Position numbers and translations under genes: made by a program
The notes under the pieces: model-generated
Databases searched by the model: none
The model's input: the letters and a program-made list of their open reading frames with translations, nothing else
Told to the model about the DNA's origin: nothing
Assembly: GCA_050740235.1 (NCBI GenBank)
Contig: JBOIDB010000094.1
Span: 23,060-87,059 of the forward strand
Reading direction: 5' to 3'
Length of the DNA: 64,000 nt
Source: JACDCP01 sp050740235
Lineage (GTDB): Bacteria; Pseudomonadota; Gammaproteobacteria; Steroidobacterales; JACDCP01
In this document: piece after piece, positions 28,124 through 37,175 of the stretch
How positions within the stretch are numbered: position 1 is the first letter of the stretch
How the letters are laid out: every line of letters starts with the position of its first letter

Positions 28124-30523
28124 TCACCGAATGCGGACGGAGAAGTCGCGACCTTCCCAGCGACCCGACTCAGGCCAGAAAAACGTGAAACTCAGCGGCG
28201 TTCGCTGCTCGTCACGAGCAGCGAGATCCACATAATCGATGCCGAGCCGCATCGGGCTCGAGGCCGTGTCTTTGTGGCTCTGCCATTCATCGTTCGTCCA
28301 GCGAAGACGGAAAGGCCCCTGGGCCAGGACCCGCAGCCGCGTGCCGCGAGACACCTCGGCGACCTGCCGGTTGAACTTCCACACTTCCATTGGTGTTGAC
28401 TCCGCGGCCGCCGGATTCAGGTATCGCTCGGCGACGGGATCGAAGCGGTCGAATACTCGCCCGTCGTGGACCGAGCGCAGCAGCTTGATGTACTCGGCAT
28501 GCGCCCACATGAGCGGCATCGCCGAGCCGGTCGCCTCGCCGCGAACAAATCGCAGGTCCGCGCGGTCCGGCTCGTCCCAGATTTGCTCGGGCAGGAGCAG
28601 GTGCGCGCTGGCGAAGCCCTCCATCGCCCGGACGAACGATCGTACGTCGCGGCCTGCGGCCAGCTCGTAATGCCCCCGCTCGCCGGTCAGGATTGGCCAT
28701 GGCCGGCCCTTTCCCCAACCGATGTACGGCCCGCCGTCTTCCCGTTGACCGTACCCATCGTGATTGTAGCGATACCAGCAAGGTCCGGATGGCGTGTCGA
28801 CCTTGAGCACGGCATCGATCACGCGGATCGAGTCGCGGATGACCGGATCGTCGGCGGGCCGGATGCCGTAGCGAACGAGCTCCAGGAATCCGCCGTCGAC
28901 GATCTCCTTCGCGGGGAATTCGACCTGCGCGCCGGGCGGCCGGTTGCGGATCGCGAGCATTCCCTCGTTCGGGTTTTCGTTCGGATGAGCGCCGAAGGGG
29001 TCGGCGGGCGTGATGCGAATGTAATGCCGCGGAATGCCCGGCACCAGCGTGCCCTCGGTCGTCACGGTCCATGCCTCGATGTGCGATTCGAGGAAATCGG
29101 CATGACTTTCCAGGAACACCGCCATCGCCTCGTCGCCGCGGTTGCGCACGAGGTCGGCGGCGCAGATCAGCGCCGCGATGCTCGAGGCCAGCGTGGAGGG
29201 CGACAGGCCGCTGTTCTCCTCCCAGCGCTCCTGCTCGGTGACGGGCCCCTGGCGGATCAGGAAGCCGGCCGCCCGCAGGACCATCGGCAACGGATCGACG
29301 TTCCATAGTGCGTCGAGCTTCTGGAGCCGCCAGGCGAGCAGAATCGGGAAAGCCACCTCGTCGAGCTGCAGTCCGTGCCAGTACGGCGTGCCGTCGATCC
29401 AGAAATTCTGCGGGAAGTGGCCGTCCGGGCGTTGCGCCGCGATCAGATAAACCAGCGCGCGCCGCGGCGTGTCGGTGTTGCCGGCCGCCAGCAGCCCGGT
29501 GGCGCTGTGCACCATGTCGCGCGTCCAGACGAGATGATAGCCACCGAGATCCGTCTCGCTGCGCGCCTCGCCCCAGGGAATGCTCAGCGAAGCGATCATC
29601 GCGCCCGGATACATTTTGTCCTCGTGGGCCAGCAGCGCGCTGTAGCCCATGTGGAACAGCGTGCCTCCATCCTCGCAGGCGTCTTCCAGGGGCAGAATGC
29701 CTGCACAGGTTTCTTCCCACTGTTCGATGAACTGCTCGCGGTGGCGCTCGACCGGCACGGTCAGGGACTGCAGCAGGGTGGAGACCGCGTGCGACAGGCT
29801 GCGGCCGAAAGCCAGCGCCAGCGTGAACTCGAAGCCCTCGCTCAGATCGATTTCGCCGGTCAGCGCGATGTTTCCGTTCGGGGCGGAGTCGAACTCCCAG
29901 TCCATGTGGAAATTGTCGTGCAGATCGGTCCAGCCATCGCTCGTGCTGACATAGCCGCATGAAAGCTTGCGGAAAGGCGTGGAGGCAGCCAGCGCGAGCC
30001 AGGTGCCATTGCGGTTCGCGGTGAGAATGCGCCTGCCGTCGACTTCCACGACGTTGCCGTTGTTGCCCCAGCCGCCCACATCGAGGTGCGGCGCCAGCAA
30101 CGCATAGAGCTGCAACCGCGAGCGCAGCGGTTCGGTTGCCTGGAGCCGAGTCTGCATCAACAGGCATGGATAATGCGGATCGGCGAGAATTTCTTTGACG
30201 AGTGCGTATCGTCCATTCCGCTCGCGATTCGTCAGGCGAAAGCCGAGCGCGTGCGGCGACATCGGCTCGATTCTGGATTCCGTATGCCGCCGCTCATCGT
30301 GGAAGAACGTCTCACCGTCGGTGATCAGGAACTGCAGATCGCGGGTCTGCGGATGGTCGATCGTGGGAAAGTAGACTTCGCTGACGATGCCGCCCGCGAC
30401 CGTGAACCAGATCCGGGCGGATGCCGAACGCGCCGTGCCGACGGCCTGCTTGTCGCTGCGCGTCCAGCGCGGCTCGATGCCCGGTTGGCCGAATGCGGGA
30501 AGGTCATGGAAGAGCTGCGGCAT
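28124..30523 (-). CDS. GH15 glucoamylase (glucan 1,4-alpha-glucosidase)
   Basis: It releases glucose from the non-reducing ends of alpha-glucans. The 799 residues comprise an N-terminal beta-sandwich (residues 1-270, VSEVYFPTIDHPQTRDLQFL) and the (alpha/alpha)6 barrel. The general acid lies in RWEENSGLSPSTLAS (about residue 436) and the general base in LLPEQIWDE (about residue 646). The barrel also shows YHLVWTRDMVHSATGLL. There is no signal peptide, so it is probably cytoplasmic. Its product feeds the glucokinase and pentose phosphate genes at 1-10900. A perfect 25-base palindrome lies 69 bases upstream. Confidence 0.93.
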   Translation of the reverse strand: MPQLFHDLPAFGQPGIEPRWTRSDKQAVGTARSASARIWFTVAGGIVSEVYFPTIDHPQTRDLQFLITDGETFFHDERRHTESRIEPMSPHALGFRLTNRERNGRYALVKEILADPHYPCLLMQTRLQATEPLRSRLQLYALLAPHLDVGGWGNNGNVVEVDGRRILTANRNGTWLALAASTPFRKLSCGYVSTSDGWTDLHDNFHMDWEFDSAPNGNIALTGEIDLSEGFEFTLALAFGRSLSHAVSTLLQSLTVPVERHREQFIEQWEETCAGILPLEDACEDGGTLFHMGYSALLAHEDKMYPGAMIASLSIPWGEARSETDLGGYHLVWTRDMVHSATGLLAAGNTDTPRRALVYLIAAQRPDGHFPQNFWIDGTPYWHGLQLDEVAFPILLAWRLQKLDALWNVDPLPMVLRAAGFLIRQGPVTEQERWEENSGLSPSTLASSIAALICAADLVRNRGDEAMAVFLESHADFLESHIEAWTVTTEGTLVPGIPRHYIRITPADPFGAHPNENPNEGMLAIRNRPPGAQVEFPAKEIVDGGFLELVRYGIRPADDPVIRDSIRVIDAVLKVDTPSGPCWYRYNHDGYGQREDGGPYIGWGKGRPWPILTGERGHYELAAGRDVRSFVRAMEGFASAHLLLPEQIWDEPDRADLRFVRGEATGSAMPLMWAHAEYIKLLRSVHDGRVFDRFDPVAERYLNPAAAESTPMEVWKFNRQVAEVSRGTRLRVLAQGPFRLRWTNDEWQSHKDTASSPMRLGIDYVDLAARDEQRTPLSFTFFWPESGRWEGRDFSVRIR

Positions 30524-30591
30524 GGAAGACTGCGATGCAAGAATCGTGCGAGCAGGCTCGCCGGCGAATGTCCGCTTTGCTCATCAAGTCG

Positions 30592-30616
30592 GTTATGCCA
30601 GGAAACCTGGCATAAC
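30592..30616. promoter_or_regulatory. Perfect 11+3+11 palindrome
   Basis: GTTATGCCAGG, AAA and CCTGGCATAAC form a perfect inverted repeat in the 101-base gap between the decarboxylase stop and the glucoamylase start. It could be the terminator hairpin of the decarboxylase (minus strand, no T-run after it) or an operator for the glucoamylase. The length and symmetry favour protein binding or a stable hairpin. Confidence 0.6.
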
Positions 30617-30624
30617 TGACCGAA

Positions 30625-32073
30625 TCAGGCACCCTCCACGAGGTGCCGCGCATGGTGTTGCAGCAGCTCCAGCGCCAATTCGACCTGCGCGAGGTGACTG
30701 CGGAAGTTCAGCACCGCGAGGCGCAGCGTGAAACGGCCGTCGAGTTGCGTCGAAGAAATGAATACTCTGCCGTCATTCTGCACGGCCGCGATGAGCCGGC
30801 GATTGAAGTCGTCCACGTTACCGCGCTCGGGCACGTAGCGATAGGTCACGACGGAGAGATCGGGCTCGGGCCCGACTTCCCAGTTCGCGAGCTCGCTCAG
30901 GCGTGCGTGAAAATGGCGGGCGAGCAGCAGCTTCTCCTCGATCGCGGCGCGAAACGGCGCGAGGCCGAAGAGCTTCAAAGGCAGCCACAACCGCAGGCCC
31001 CGGAACGGACGGGTCAGCTCAGGCGAGAGATCAGCCGGCGAGAGTTCCACGTCGGGGCGAAACGCATCCTGCATGTAGTTGGCGTGGTAGCGGTTCGCCG
31101 CGGCGAGGCGTTCGCGATCGCGCACCAGCAGCGCGCCGCTGCCGTACGGCAGGAACAGACCCTTGTGCGGGTCGAGCACCGCCGAATCCGATCGCTCGAT
31201 GCCGGCGAGTATCTGTCGGCCCGGCTCGCAGAGCAGAAACGCGCCACCGTAGGCCGCATCTACGTGCAGCCATATGCCGTGAGCCGCGGCAATCTCAGCG
31301 ATCGCGCCCAGCGGATCGACGGCGCCGACGTCCGTGCTGCCGGCGGTCGCAACGACGAGCCAGGGCAGCAGGCCGTCGCGACGGTCCGCATCGACCTGCG
31401 TCGCCAGCGTGTCGGCATCCATGCGCCAGCGCTCATCGACCTCGATGAGGCGGCGGACGCACTCCCCGAGCCCGGCAATCCGCAGCGCCTTGGCTACGGA
31501 GTGATGGGATTGCTCGCTGAGATAGACCACGCGGCGCGGCAGGTCGGCGGCTTTGACATCATGCGCGTTGCGCGCGGCGACGATGCCGCTCAAGTTTGCG
31601 ATGCTGCCCCCGGAGGTGAGGTCCCCGCCCGAGGTTTCGGCCGGATAGCCGATCAGCCCGGCCAGCCATCCGACCAGCTGCATTTCCATCCGCACGGCGC
31701 CCGGCGCGGCAAAAAACACACCCGAGTAGCGATTGCTCACGTCGGCTAGGAAATCGCCCAGCGCAGCCGGGTAGAGCCCGCCGCCCGGAATGTAGCCGAA
31801 CGCGCCGGGCGAAGCGGGATTGATTCCCGGCGCATCGACCTCGTTGTTCAGAATCGCCAGCAGTTGGCCGATGTCGGCCGGCTCCTCCGCGAACGGCTGC
31901 GACAACGCGCCGGCCGGATCGCCGAATCCGGGCCGATAGGCGGGAATTTCGCCGAGGCGTTCGAGAAACTGCTCCGTGTAGCCGGTCGCTGCCTCGCGCC
32001 ACCGCATGCGCCGGGCGGCATCCGGATCGAGTCTGCGAGCCTCCCGTTCGAGGGCCTGGATTCGGTCGCGCAC
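30625..32073 (-). CDS. PLP-dependent group II amino acid decarboxylase
   Basis: This 482-residue cytoplasmic enzyme belongs to the family of aromatic-L-amino-acid and glutamate decarboxylases. The cofactor lysine is in VLDPHKGLFLPYG, and the aspartate that contacts the pyridine ring is in WLHVDAAYGG. The segments FGYIPGGGLYPAALGDFLAD and TSGGSIANL are also typical. Usual members have DxHKW; here a glycine follows the lysine. The substrate cannot be read. It starts 33 bases after the TPR gene stop and may be co-transcribed with it. Confidence 0.9.
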   Translation of the reverse strand: MRDRIQALEREARRLDPDAARRMRWREAATGYTEQFLERLGEIPAYRPGFGDPAGALSQPFAEEPADIGQLLAILNNEVDAPGINPASPGAFGYIPGGGLYPAALGDFLADVSNRYSGVFFAAPGAVRMEMQLVGWLAGLIGYPAETSGGDLTSGGSIANLSGIVAARNAHDVKAADLPRRVVYLSEQSHHSVAKALRIAGLGECVRRLIEVDERWRMDADTLATQVDADRRDGLLPWLVVATAGSTDVGAVDPLGAIAEIAAAHGIWLHVDAAYGGAFLLCEPGRQILAGIERSDSAVLDPHKGLFLPYGSGALLVRDRERLAAANRYHANYMQDAFRPDVELSPADLSPELTRPFRGLRLWLPLKLFGLAPFRAAIEEKLLLARHFHARLSELANWEVGPEPDLSVVTYRYVPERGNVDDFNRRLIAAVQNDGRVFISSTQLDGRFTLRLAVLNFRSHLAQVELALELLQHHARHLVEGA

Positions 32074-32105
32074 TGATCGATTGCTCCCGGCGGGTATGGC
32101 CGAAC

Positions 32106-33692
32106 TCAGTCGTCGAGACTCGCGATGAATGCCCGGTAACGCGGATGCTTACGGAGGGGCTCGAGCTCGGGATCGTTTTCCACCCAGCTCCGGGATGCCA
32201 GAGAGGTTTCCAGATAGTCCAGCGCGCGGTTGATGTCGCCAGCCTGGGCGTAGAAACACGCCACGTTGTAACGGGCGCTGGGATCATCCGGATCGATAGC
32301 CAGCGCGCGTTCGCTCCACTCGAATGCCTTGTCGCGCTCCCCCAGGCTCAGCAGTGCTGCGCTGGCGAGAAAATACGCGCGGGCGTTGTCCGGATAATCC
32401 TCGAGGTGGCGCTCGGCGAGCGCGACCCCCCGCCGATCGGCTTTCCGGGCATTTTCTTCGTCGCCGAGGCTGCGATAGATAGGGGCGGCGATGAGGGGGC
32501 CCTGATAGTCTTCGGGATTGACCTCGGCGGCCTTCTCGAACAGTTCCAGTGCCCGGCGCATGCGCCCCTGGTGCACGGCCGTTCGCGCGTACTGGTACCA
32601 CGTGTCGAACAGACGGGGATTGAGCTCGATGGCTCGCTCGAAGGCCTTCGCGGCATCATCGTAATTTCGCCGCGCAAGATGGAACAACGCCCTCGCTGAA
32701 TGAGCCTCGGCCAGCTCCGGAGCGTGCTCCACGGCCCGGCGGCTGGCCTCGTCGGCAGCCTCGAGATGAGTCGTTCCGCCGGAATAGTAGATCGCCATCG
32801 TTGCGTGAGCATTTGCCATGGCGGCCCAGGCCGGGGCAAAACCCGGATCGGCCTCGGTGGACCGGCGGAACATGTCGATCGCGTAGCCCAGGCTCTTCGG
32901 CCCGAACCGATGCAGGAAGCTCAGCCCTCTGAGATACAAGTCATATGCGCGTGTATTGCTCGGCGTCGTGTGCGGTCGAGTCCGCGTGTGAAACCGGAGC
33001 TTCAACGCATCGCCGATCTTGCGGGCGATGTCGTCCTGAATCGCGAAGATGTCATCGAGCTTCCGGTCGTAGGATTCCGACCACAAGTGAGAGTCCGTGC
33101 CGGCCTCGATGAGTTGGGCGGTGATCCGCAGCCGGTCGCCGGCTTTGCGCACGCTGCCCTCGAGCACATGTCCGACGTTCAGCCGCTCGGCCAGCTCGTG
33201 GATATCGAGGTCCTTGCCTTTCAAGGCGAAGCAGGAGGTTCTGGAGGCGACCCGCAGATCCGGGATCCGCGCGAGCACGTTCAGCAGCTCTTCAGTCATG
33301 CCGTCGGAGAAGTATTCATTGTTGCGGTCGGGGCTCATGTCCAGGAAGGGCAGCACGGCGATGGACTTGTGCTCCTCCGTCGGCCGTGCGGCGTCTGCAA
33401 GTCGGGCAGGCGACGGGCCCTGCGCAGGCGTCGAGACGCCGTCGGCGGATTTCGCCTGTGCTGTCTCACGTCTGATGCTGCCCGGCGTGAGCTCGAATGC
33501 CCAGGCCATCGCCAGTGCAATCGGAAAGCCGATGAGCAGGAGAGCGATCGCCAGCGTGACGGTCCACGGCTGCAGGCCCAGCGCCGGGAACATGACGTCC
33601 ACGACCTGCATCATCAGCCAGGCCGCAGCCAGGTAGACGATCGCGACTTTGAAAACGTTTCGCCGTTTAAGCTCTGCGATGAGCTTGCGCAT
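32106..33692 (-). CDS. TolB-like/TPR membrane protein, paralogue
   Basis: This 528-residue protein has the same plan as the one at 24026-26251: the start LIAELKRRNVFKVAIVYLAA, two membrane segments (about residues 16-65), then a TolB-like domain (SIAVLPFLDMSPDRNNEYF, VGHVLEGSVRKAGDRLRITA, QLIEAGTDSHLWSESYDR) and about six TPR units to the end. It lacks the third N-terminal hydrophobic segment and several repeats of its paralogue. No catalytic or DNA-binding domain is visible. It may form an operon with the decarboxylase downstream. Confidence 0.82.
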   Translation of the reverse strand: MRKLIAELKRRNVFKVAIVYLAAAWLMMQVVDVMFPALGLQPWTVTLAIALLLIGFPIALAMAWAFELTPGSIRRETAQAKSADGVSTPAQGPSPARLADAARPTEEHKSIAVLPFLDMSPDRNNEYFSDGMTEELLNVLARIPDLRVASRTSCFALKGKDLDIHELAERLNVGHVLEGSVRKAGDRLRITAQLIEAGTDSHLWSESYDRKLDDIFAIQDDIARKIGDALKLRFHTRTRPHTTPSNTRAYDLYLRGLSFLHRFGPKSLGYAIDMFRRSTEADPGFAPAWAAMANAHATMAIYYSGGTTHLEAADEASRRAVEHAPELAEAHSARALFHLARRNYDDAAKAFERAIELNPRLFDTWYQYARTAVHQGRMRRALELFEKAAEVNPEDYQGPLIAAPIYRSLGDEENARKADRRGVALAERHLEDYPDNARAYFLASAALLSLGERDKAFEWSERALAIDPDDPSARYNVACFYAQAGDINRALDYLETSLASRSWVENDPELEPLRKHPRYRAFIASLDD

Positions 33693-33824
33693 TGCCGCCC
33701 GGTTCCCGCCTGTCCGCCGTCAAGCATGGCGGAACGACAAGGAATGTCAACTTGGCAGGCGCCGCGCCGGCGTGATTCCTGTCGCAATCATGACGATATT
33801 AATGCATCGACTATTTCGCAGGTA

Positions 33825-34544
33825 TCAAGCGCCGGGCGGCGCCGCATCGTCCGACGGTGTCGCGGCAAGCCGATAGCCGTACTTGCGCACGGTCAGGATA
33901 TATCGAGGGCTTGCCGGATCGGTCTCCAGCTTGCGCCTGAGCTCGGCGATATGAGTGTCTACCGTGCGGCTGACCACTTCACCCGCATGTCCCCAGACTT
34001 CCCGAAGCAGCGCCGCACGCGATATCGCCGTGCCCTGATGCCGCAGGAGCACGCAAAGCAGATCATATTCTTTCGGTGTCAGGCAAACATGCCGGCCGTT
34101 GCGTAAAACTTCGCGCGAGGCGGGCCGCAGCTCGATGGCACCGAATCGATGCATCTCGCTTTGCGCAGGCTGACCTCGGGCCGATTCGCGACGCAGCAAC
34201 GCTTCTACTCGGGCAAGAAACTCGAGCAGCCCGAACGGCTTCGTCATGTAGTCGTCCGCACCCAGCTTCAAGCCCCGGACCTTGTCGGACTCTTCTCCGC
34301 GAGCCGTCAATATGAGAACCGGGCATCGGTGCTCTTTGCGCCGCAGCTCGCGCAACACCCGAAAGCCGTCGAGTCCGGGCAGCATCAAATCGAGCACGAC
34401 CAGATCCGGCGGGCGTTCGCTTGCGACCTGCAACGCGCTCTCGCCGTCGGCCGCGACATCCACTGCGTAACCTTCGATCTCCAGATTGTTGGCGAGCCCG
34501 GCAGCAAGATCCGTGCTGTCCTCGATGACCAATATGTGCGCCAC
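33825..34544 (-). CDS. OmpR/PhoB-family response regulator
   Basis: This 239-residue regulator has a receiver domain (acidic pocket ILVIEDSTDL, phosphoacceptor aspartate in VVLDLMLPGLDG, switch ILTARGEE, lysine in DDYMTKPF) and a winged-helix DNA-binding domain (LTPKEYDLLCVLL, SRTVDTHIAELRRKLE, ILTVRKYGYRL). It abuts the kinase gene with no gap, so they form a two-component pair with the kinase first. The targets are unknown; the divergent cytochrome gene at 36357 is one candidate. Confidence 0.94.
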   Translation of the reverse strand: MAHILVIEDSTDLAAGLANNLEIEGYAVDVAADGESALQVASERPPDLVVLDLMLPGLDGFRVLRELRRKEHRCPVLILTARGEESDKVRGLKLGADDYMTKPFGLLEFLARVEALLRRESARGQPAQSEMHRFGAIELRPASREVLRNGRHVCLTPKEYDLLCVLLRHQGTAISRAALLREVWGHAGEVVSRTVDTHIAELRRKLETDPASPRYILTVRKYGYRLAATPSDDAAPPGA

Positions 34545-36188
34545 TTATCCGACTCCGCCCGGGCAGTCCGACCGGGGAAACGTCACCGTGCAGCGGGCAC
34601 CTCCCGCGCCGCCCTCGCTGATGAGGCAGCGTCCCCGATGCCTGGTCACGAGGTCGCGAACTACGGCGAGACCGATGCCCGTGCCGGGCACATTGCGGCT
34701 CGAACCTGAGTCACAGCGATAATAGGGATCCCATGCACGTCTGCGCTCGCCGGCAGGGATTCCCGGACCCTCGTCCTCGACCGAAATGCTTACCTCTCGA
34801 AGCGCCGCCTGCACGGCGACTTGCACCGTCTGTTCCGGTGGACCGTACTTCGCGGCGTTGTCGACAAGATTGCTCAGAATCTGTCGCAGCGCATCCGCAT
34901 CGATTTCCACGCAGACTGATCTGAGCCCGTTGGATTCAAACATCAATCGCCCGGGCACCAGAGGCTCCAGCTCCTCGACGAGATGCCTTGTGGTGGCGAC
35001 CAGATCGAGGCTTTTCGAATGCAACTCGACGGCGCCGAACTTTGCGGCCTGGAAGCGCAGCAGATTCGTGACCAGATTGGAAAGTCGATTCGATTCCCTG
35101 TCGATGACGGTGAGCGCCTTGTGCGCTTCTTCTGTGGACCGTGTCCTGTCGAGCAGAAGCGTCTCCGCATATATACGAATCTGCGTGAGCGGCGTTCGCA
35201 GTTCGTGTGAAACGCGAGAAATGAAGTCCTCGCGAAGACGAGCGAGCGCGCGTTCCCGCCATACCTGCACGATCGAGATGATGAGCAGTGCGCTCGTCAG
35301 CAGAAGCAGGCCGCCGACCAGGGGCAGGCGAGCGCCGGGCATGCCGCCGATGACGACCTCGTCGGCGACCGCGGGATTGAGCGCAGCCTCCAGACGCATC
35401 CCGCGCAGCGCCCCGCCATAATCGTCGGACGCCTGCCGCGTGACGAGCAGATTGCCGGTGGGCCGCGATCCGACGACGAGCAGATCACGATTGCGGGTGT
35501 CGAATGCGCGAAGATAAAGCGCATCCCGCGCGAGCGGATCTTCGATCAGGGTTGCCGGCAACAAGCCGCCGCGCTCATAAGCTTCTCTCAGCCAGCCGGG
35601 ATACTGGTCGACGGCGACCTCGAACCCCGGGAAGTAGGTTGAGCCGTCATCGCTGGTCAGCTCCGCAAAAACGAATGTCCGCACCGTCGACCCGTTTTCG
35701 AAAGTGAGCACGATGAAAGGTGCCTGTCTCGCGTCGCGACTCTGGATAGCTTCGTCGAGTCGCCTGCGCGTCCAAGCAGTCAAATCCGCGGCCAGCTCGG
35801 CAGCCGATGTTTCGATCCGGGCGTCACCCGGCCAATACCTCAGGAAGCGGGCCGCGAGCTGCAAGGCTCTGCCAACTTTCTCGTCCCCGCTGTCCTGCAT
35901 CCGCGACGTCCAGTCCGATAGCTGCGAGCTGCCGGTATCCGGCCACCGGCCCAGTTCGGACACCAGCGGCAGGAAACCGTAAAAACCGATCTCGGTCGCA
36001 GAACGGCGTATGAACTCTTCGGCGGCGAGTCCCGCATAGTCCCGCAGCACGCCTTCGGCCGTTGCGCGTTGCGCGAGCACGGCAGTATAGGCCTGCCATG
36101 CCAGCGCACCGGCCAGAACCATGCAGAGCATCAGCAGGGCAACCAGAACGGTCGCCGTGTGAGACGTCCTGATCGAGCGGACTGACAT
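34545..36188 (-). CDS. Membrane sensor histidine kinase
   Basis: This 547-residue kinase has an N-terminal membrane segment (about residues 12-33), a periplasmic domain of roughly 240 residues with no named fold, and a second membrane segment (about 277-297). The H-box is FISRVSHELRTPLTQI. The ATPase domain has the N-box ILSNLVDNAAKYGPP, then VEDEGPGIP and GTGIGLAVVRDLV. It signals to the regulator encoded immediately downstream. The stimulus is not readable. The 168-base gap to the divergent cytochrome gene should contain its promoter. Confidence 0.93.
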   Translation of the reverse strand: MSVRSIRTSHTATVLVALLMLCMVLAGALAWQAYTAVLAQRATAEGVLRDYAGLAAEEFIRRSATEIGFYGFLPLVSELGRWPDTGSSQLSDWTSRMQDSGDEKVGRALQLAARFLRYWPGDARIETSAAELAADLTAWTRRRLDEAIQSRDARQAPFIVLTFENGSTVRTFVFAELTSDDGSTYFPGFEVAVDQYPGWLREAYERGGLLPATLIEDPLARDALYLRAFDTRNRDLLVVGSRPTGNLLVTRQASDDYGGALRGMRLEAALNPAVADEVVIGGMPGARLPLVGGLLLLTSALLIISIVQVWRERALARLREDFISRVSHELRTPLTQIRIYAETLLLDRTRSTEEAHKALTVIDRESNRLSNLVTNLLRFQAAKFGAVELHSKSLDLVATTRHLVEELEPLVPGRLMFESNGLRSVCVEIDADALRQILSNLVDNAAKYGPPEQTVQVAVQAALREVSISVEDEGPGIPAGERRRAWDPYYRCDSGSSRNVPGTGIGLAVVRDLVTRHRGRCLISEGGAGGARCTVTFPRSDCPGGVG

Positions 36189-36356
36189 GTCCGCGTATCA
36201 TCGGGAAAACGTTTCGCCACTACAAGTGGACAACCGTTCGGGCACCTGCGTTGTCCTGACTGGTTCCTGACACGTTCCGCACCGAATGCGAACCTGCGAC
36301 AGCTTGCGACTTTGTAGACTCCGTGCGACCGGGTCGTAATGCAAAGGTGCGCGCTA

Positions 36357-37100
36357 ATGTGCCTGCTTCCGAAGCTGATTGCCGGGTGCTGCCTTGTTGC
36401 CACGGTGCCGGCACTGGCGGCCATCTACGATGATCCGGAAAACCTGCGAGTACTGCCTGCGGACATCACGAGCGAAGAGCTACGAAGCACCATGAAGGAA
36501 TTCGCACTAGGGCTGGGGGTCCGATGCGAGCATTGTCACGTGGGCGAAGGCGACGATCTCACGAGTTTCGAGTTCGAGCTGGATAAGAAAAAGCCCAAGC
36601 GCATTGCACGCAAGATGCTCGAGTTGACCGCATCGATCAATCGCAACCTGGCGTCGATCGACGTCACGGGCGAGACGCAAGTTAGCGTATCGTGCGTCAC
36701 TTGCCATCGGGGCCTGCCTGCTCCGCTGCTGATCGAAGACGTTCTGGCCAGGACACTCGAGGAGGGCGGACCGCATGCGGCAGTCACCCGCTACCGCGCG
36801 CTGCGACAGGAATATTTCGGCAGCCACAGCTACGATTTTTCGGAGCTCACGCTGAGTATGTACGCGGAGGGGCTGACGCAGGCGGGCGCGACCGATTCAG
36901 CTATCGCGCTGCTCGAGCTGAATCGTGAATACTATCCAGCCTCGGCGCTGATCGAGTTTTATCTCGGCCGCGCCTACGAGTCGGACGGCAACTCCGAACG
37001 GGCGCTGGAGGCTTATCGGACCGCCATCGACAAGGATCCCGGGCTCGCCGAGTTCCTCCAGCCCCGCATCGATAACCTGGAGACTGCCGGGTCTCGATGA
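36357..37100 (+). CDS. Dihaem cytochrome c, reaction-centre subunit type, with TPR tail
   Basis: This exported electron carrier has a signal peptide (residues 1-21) and two haem c motifs, CEHCH (about residue 58) and CVTCH (about residue 112). The spacing and the segment STMKEFALGLGVRCEHCHVG match the photosynthetic reaction-centre cytochrome family, but that family usually binds four haems in phototrophs. Short, non-photosynthetic versions with a helical C-terminus are known. The last 90 residues look like TPR (SALIEFYLGRAYESDGNSE). I chose ATG 36357 because AAAGGTG lies at a good distance; ATG 36339 is in frame upstream. Confidence 0.8.
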   Translation: MCLLPKLIAGCCLVATVPALAAIYDDPENLRVLPADITSEELRSTMKEFALGLGVRCEHCHVGEGDDLTSFEFELDKKKPKRIARKMLELTASINRNLASIDVTGETQVSVSCVTCHRGLPAPLLIEDVLARTLEEGGPHAAVTRYRALRQEYFGSHSYDFSELTLSMYAEGLTQAGATDSAIALLELNREYYPASALIEFYLGRAYESDGNSERALEAYRTAIDKDPGLAEFLQPRIDNLETAGSR

Positions 37101-37175
37101 GCGCCGGCTCTTTCGCCTGAGCATCGTCCGCAAAGATCACAGGTTCTCTCGTTGGGGGTGTGCGCGCGAGTGGCC

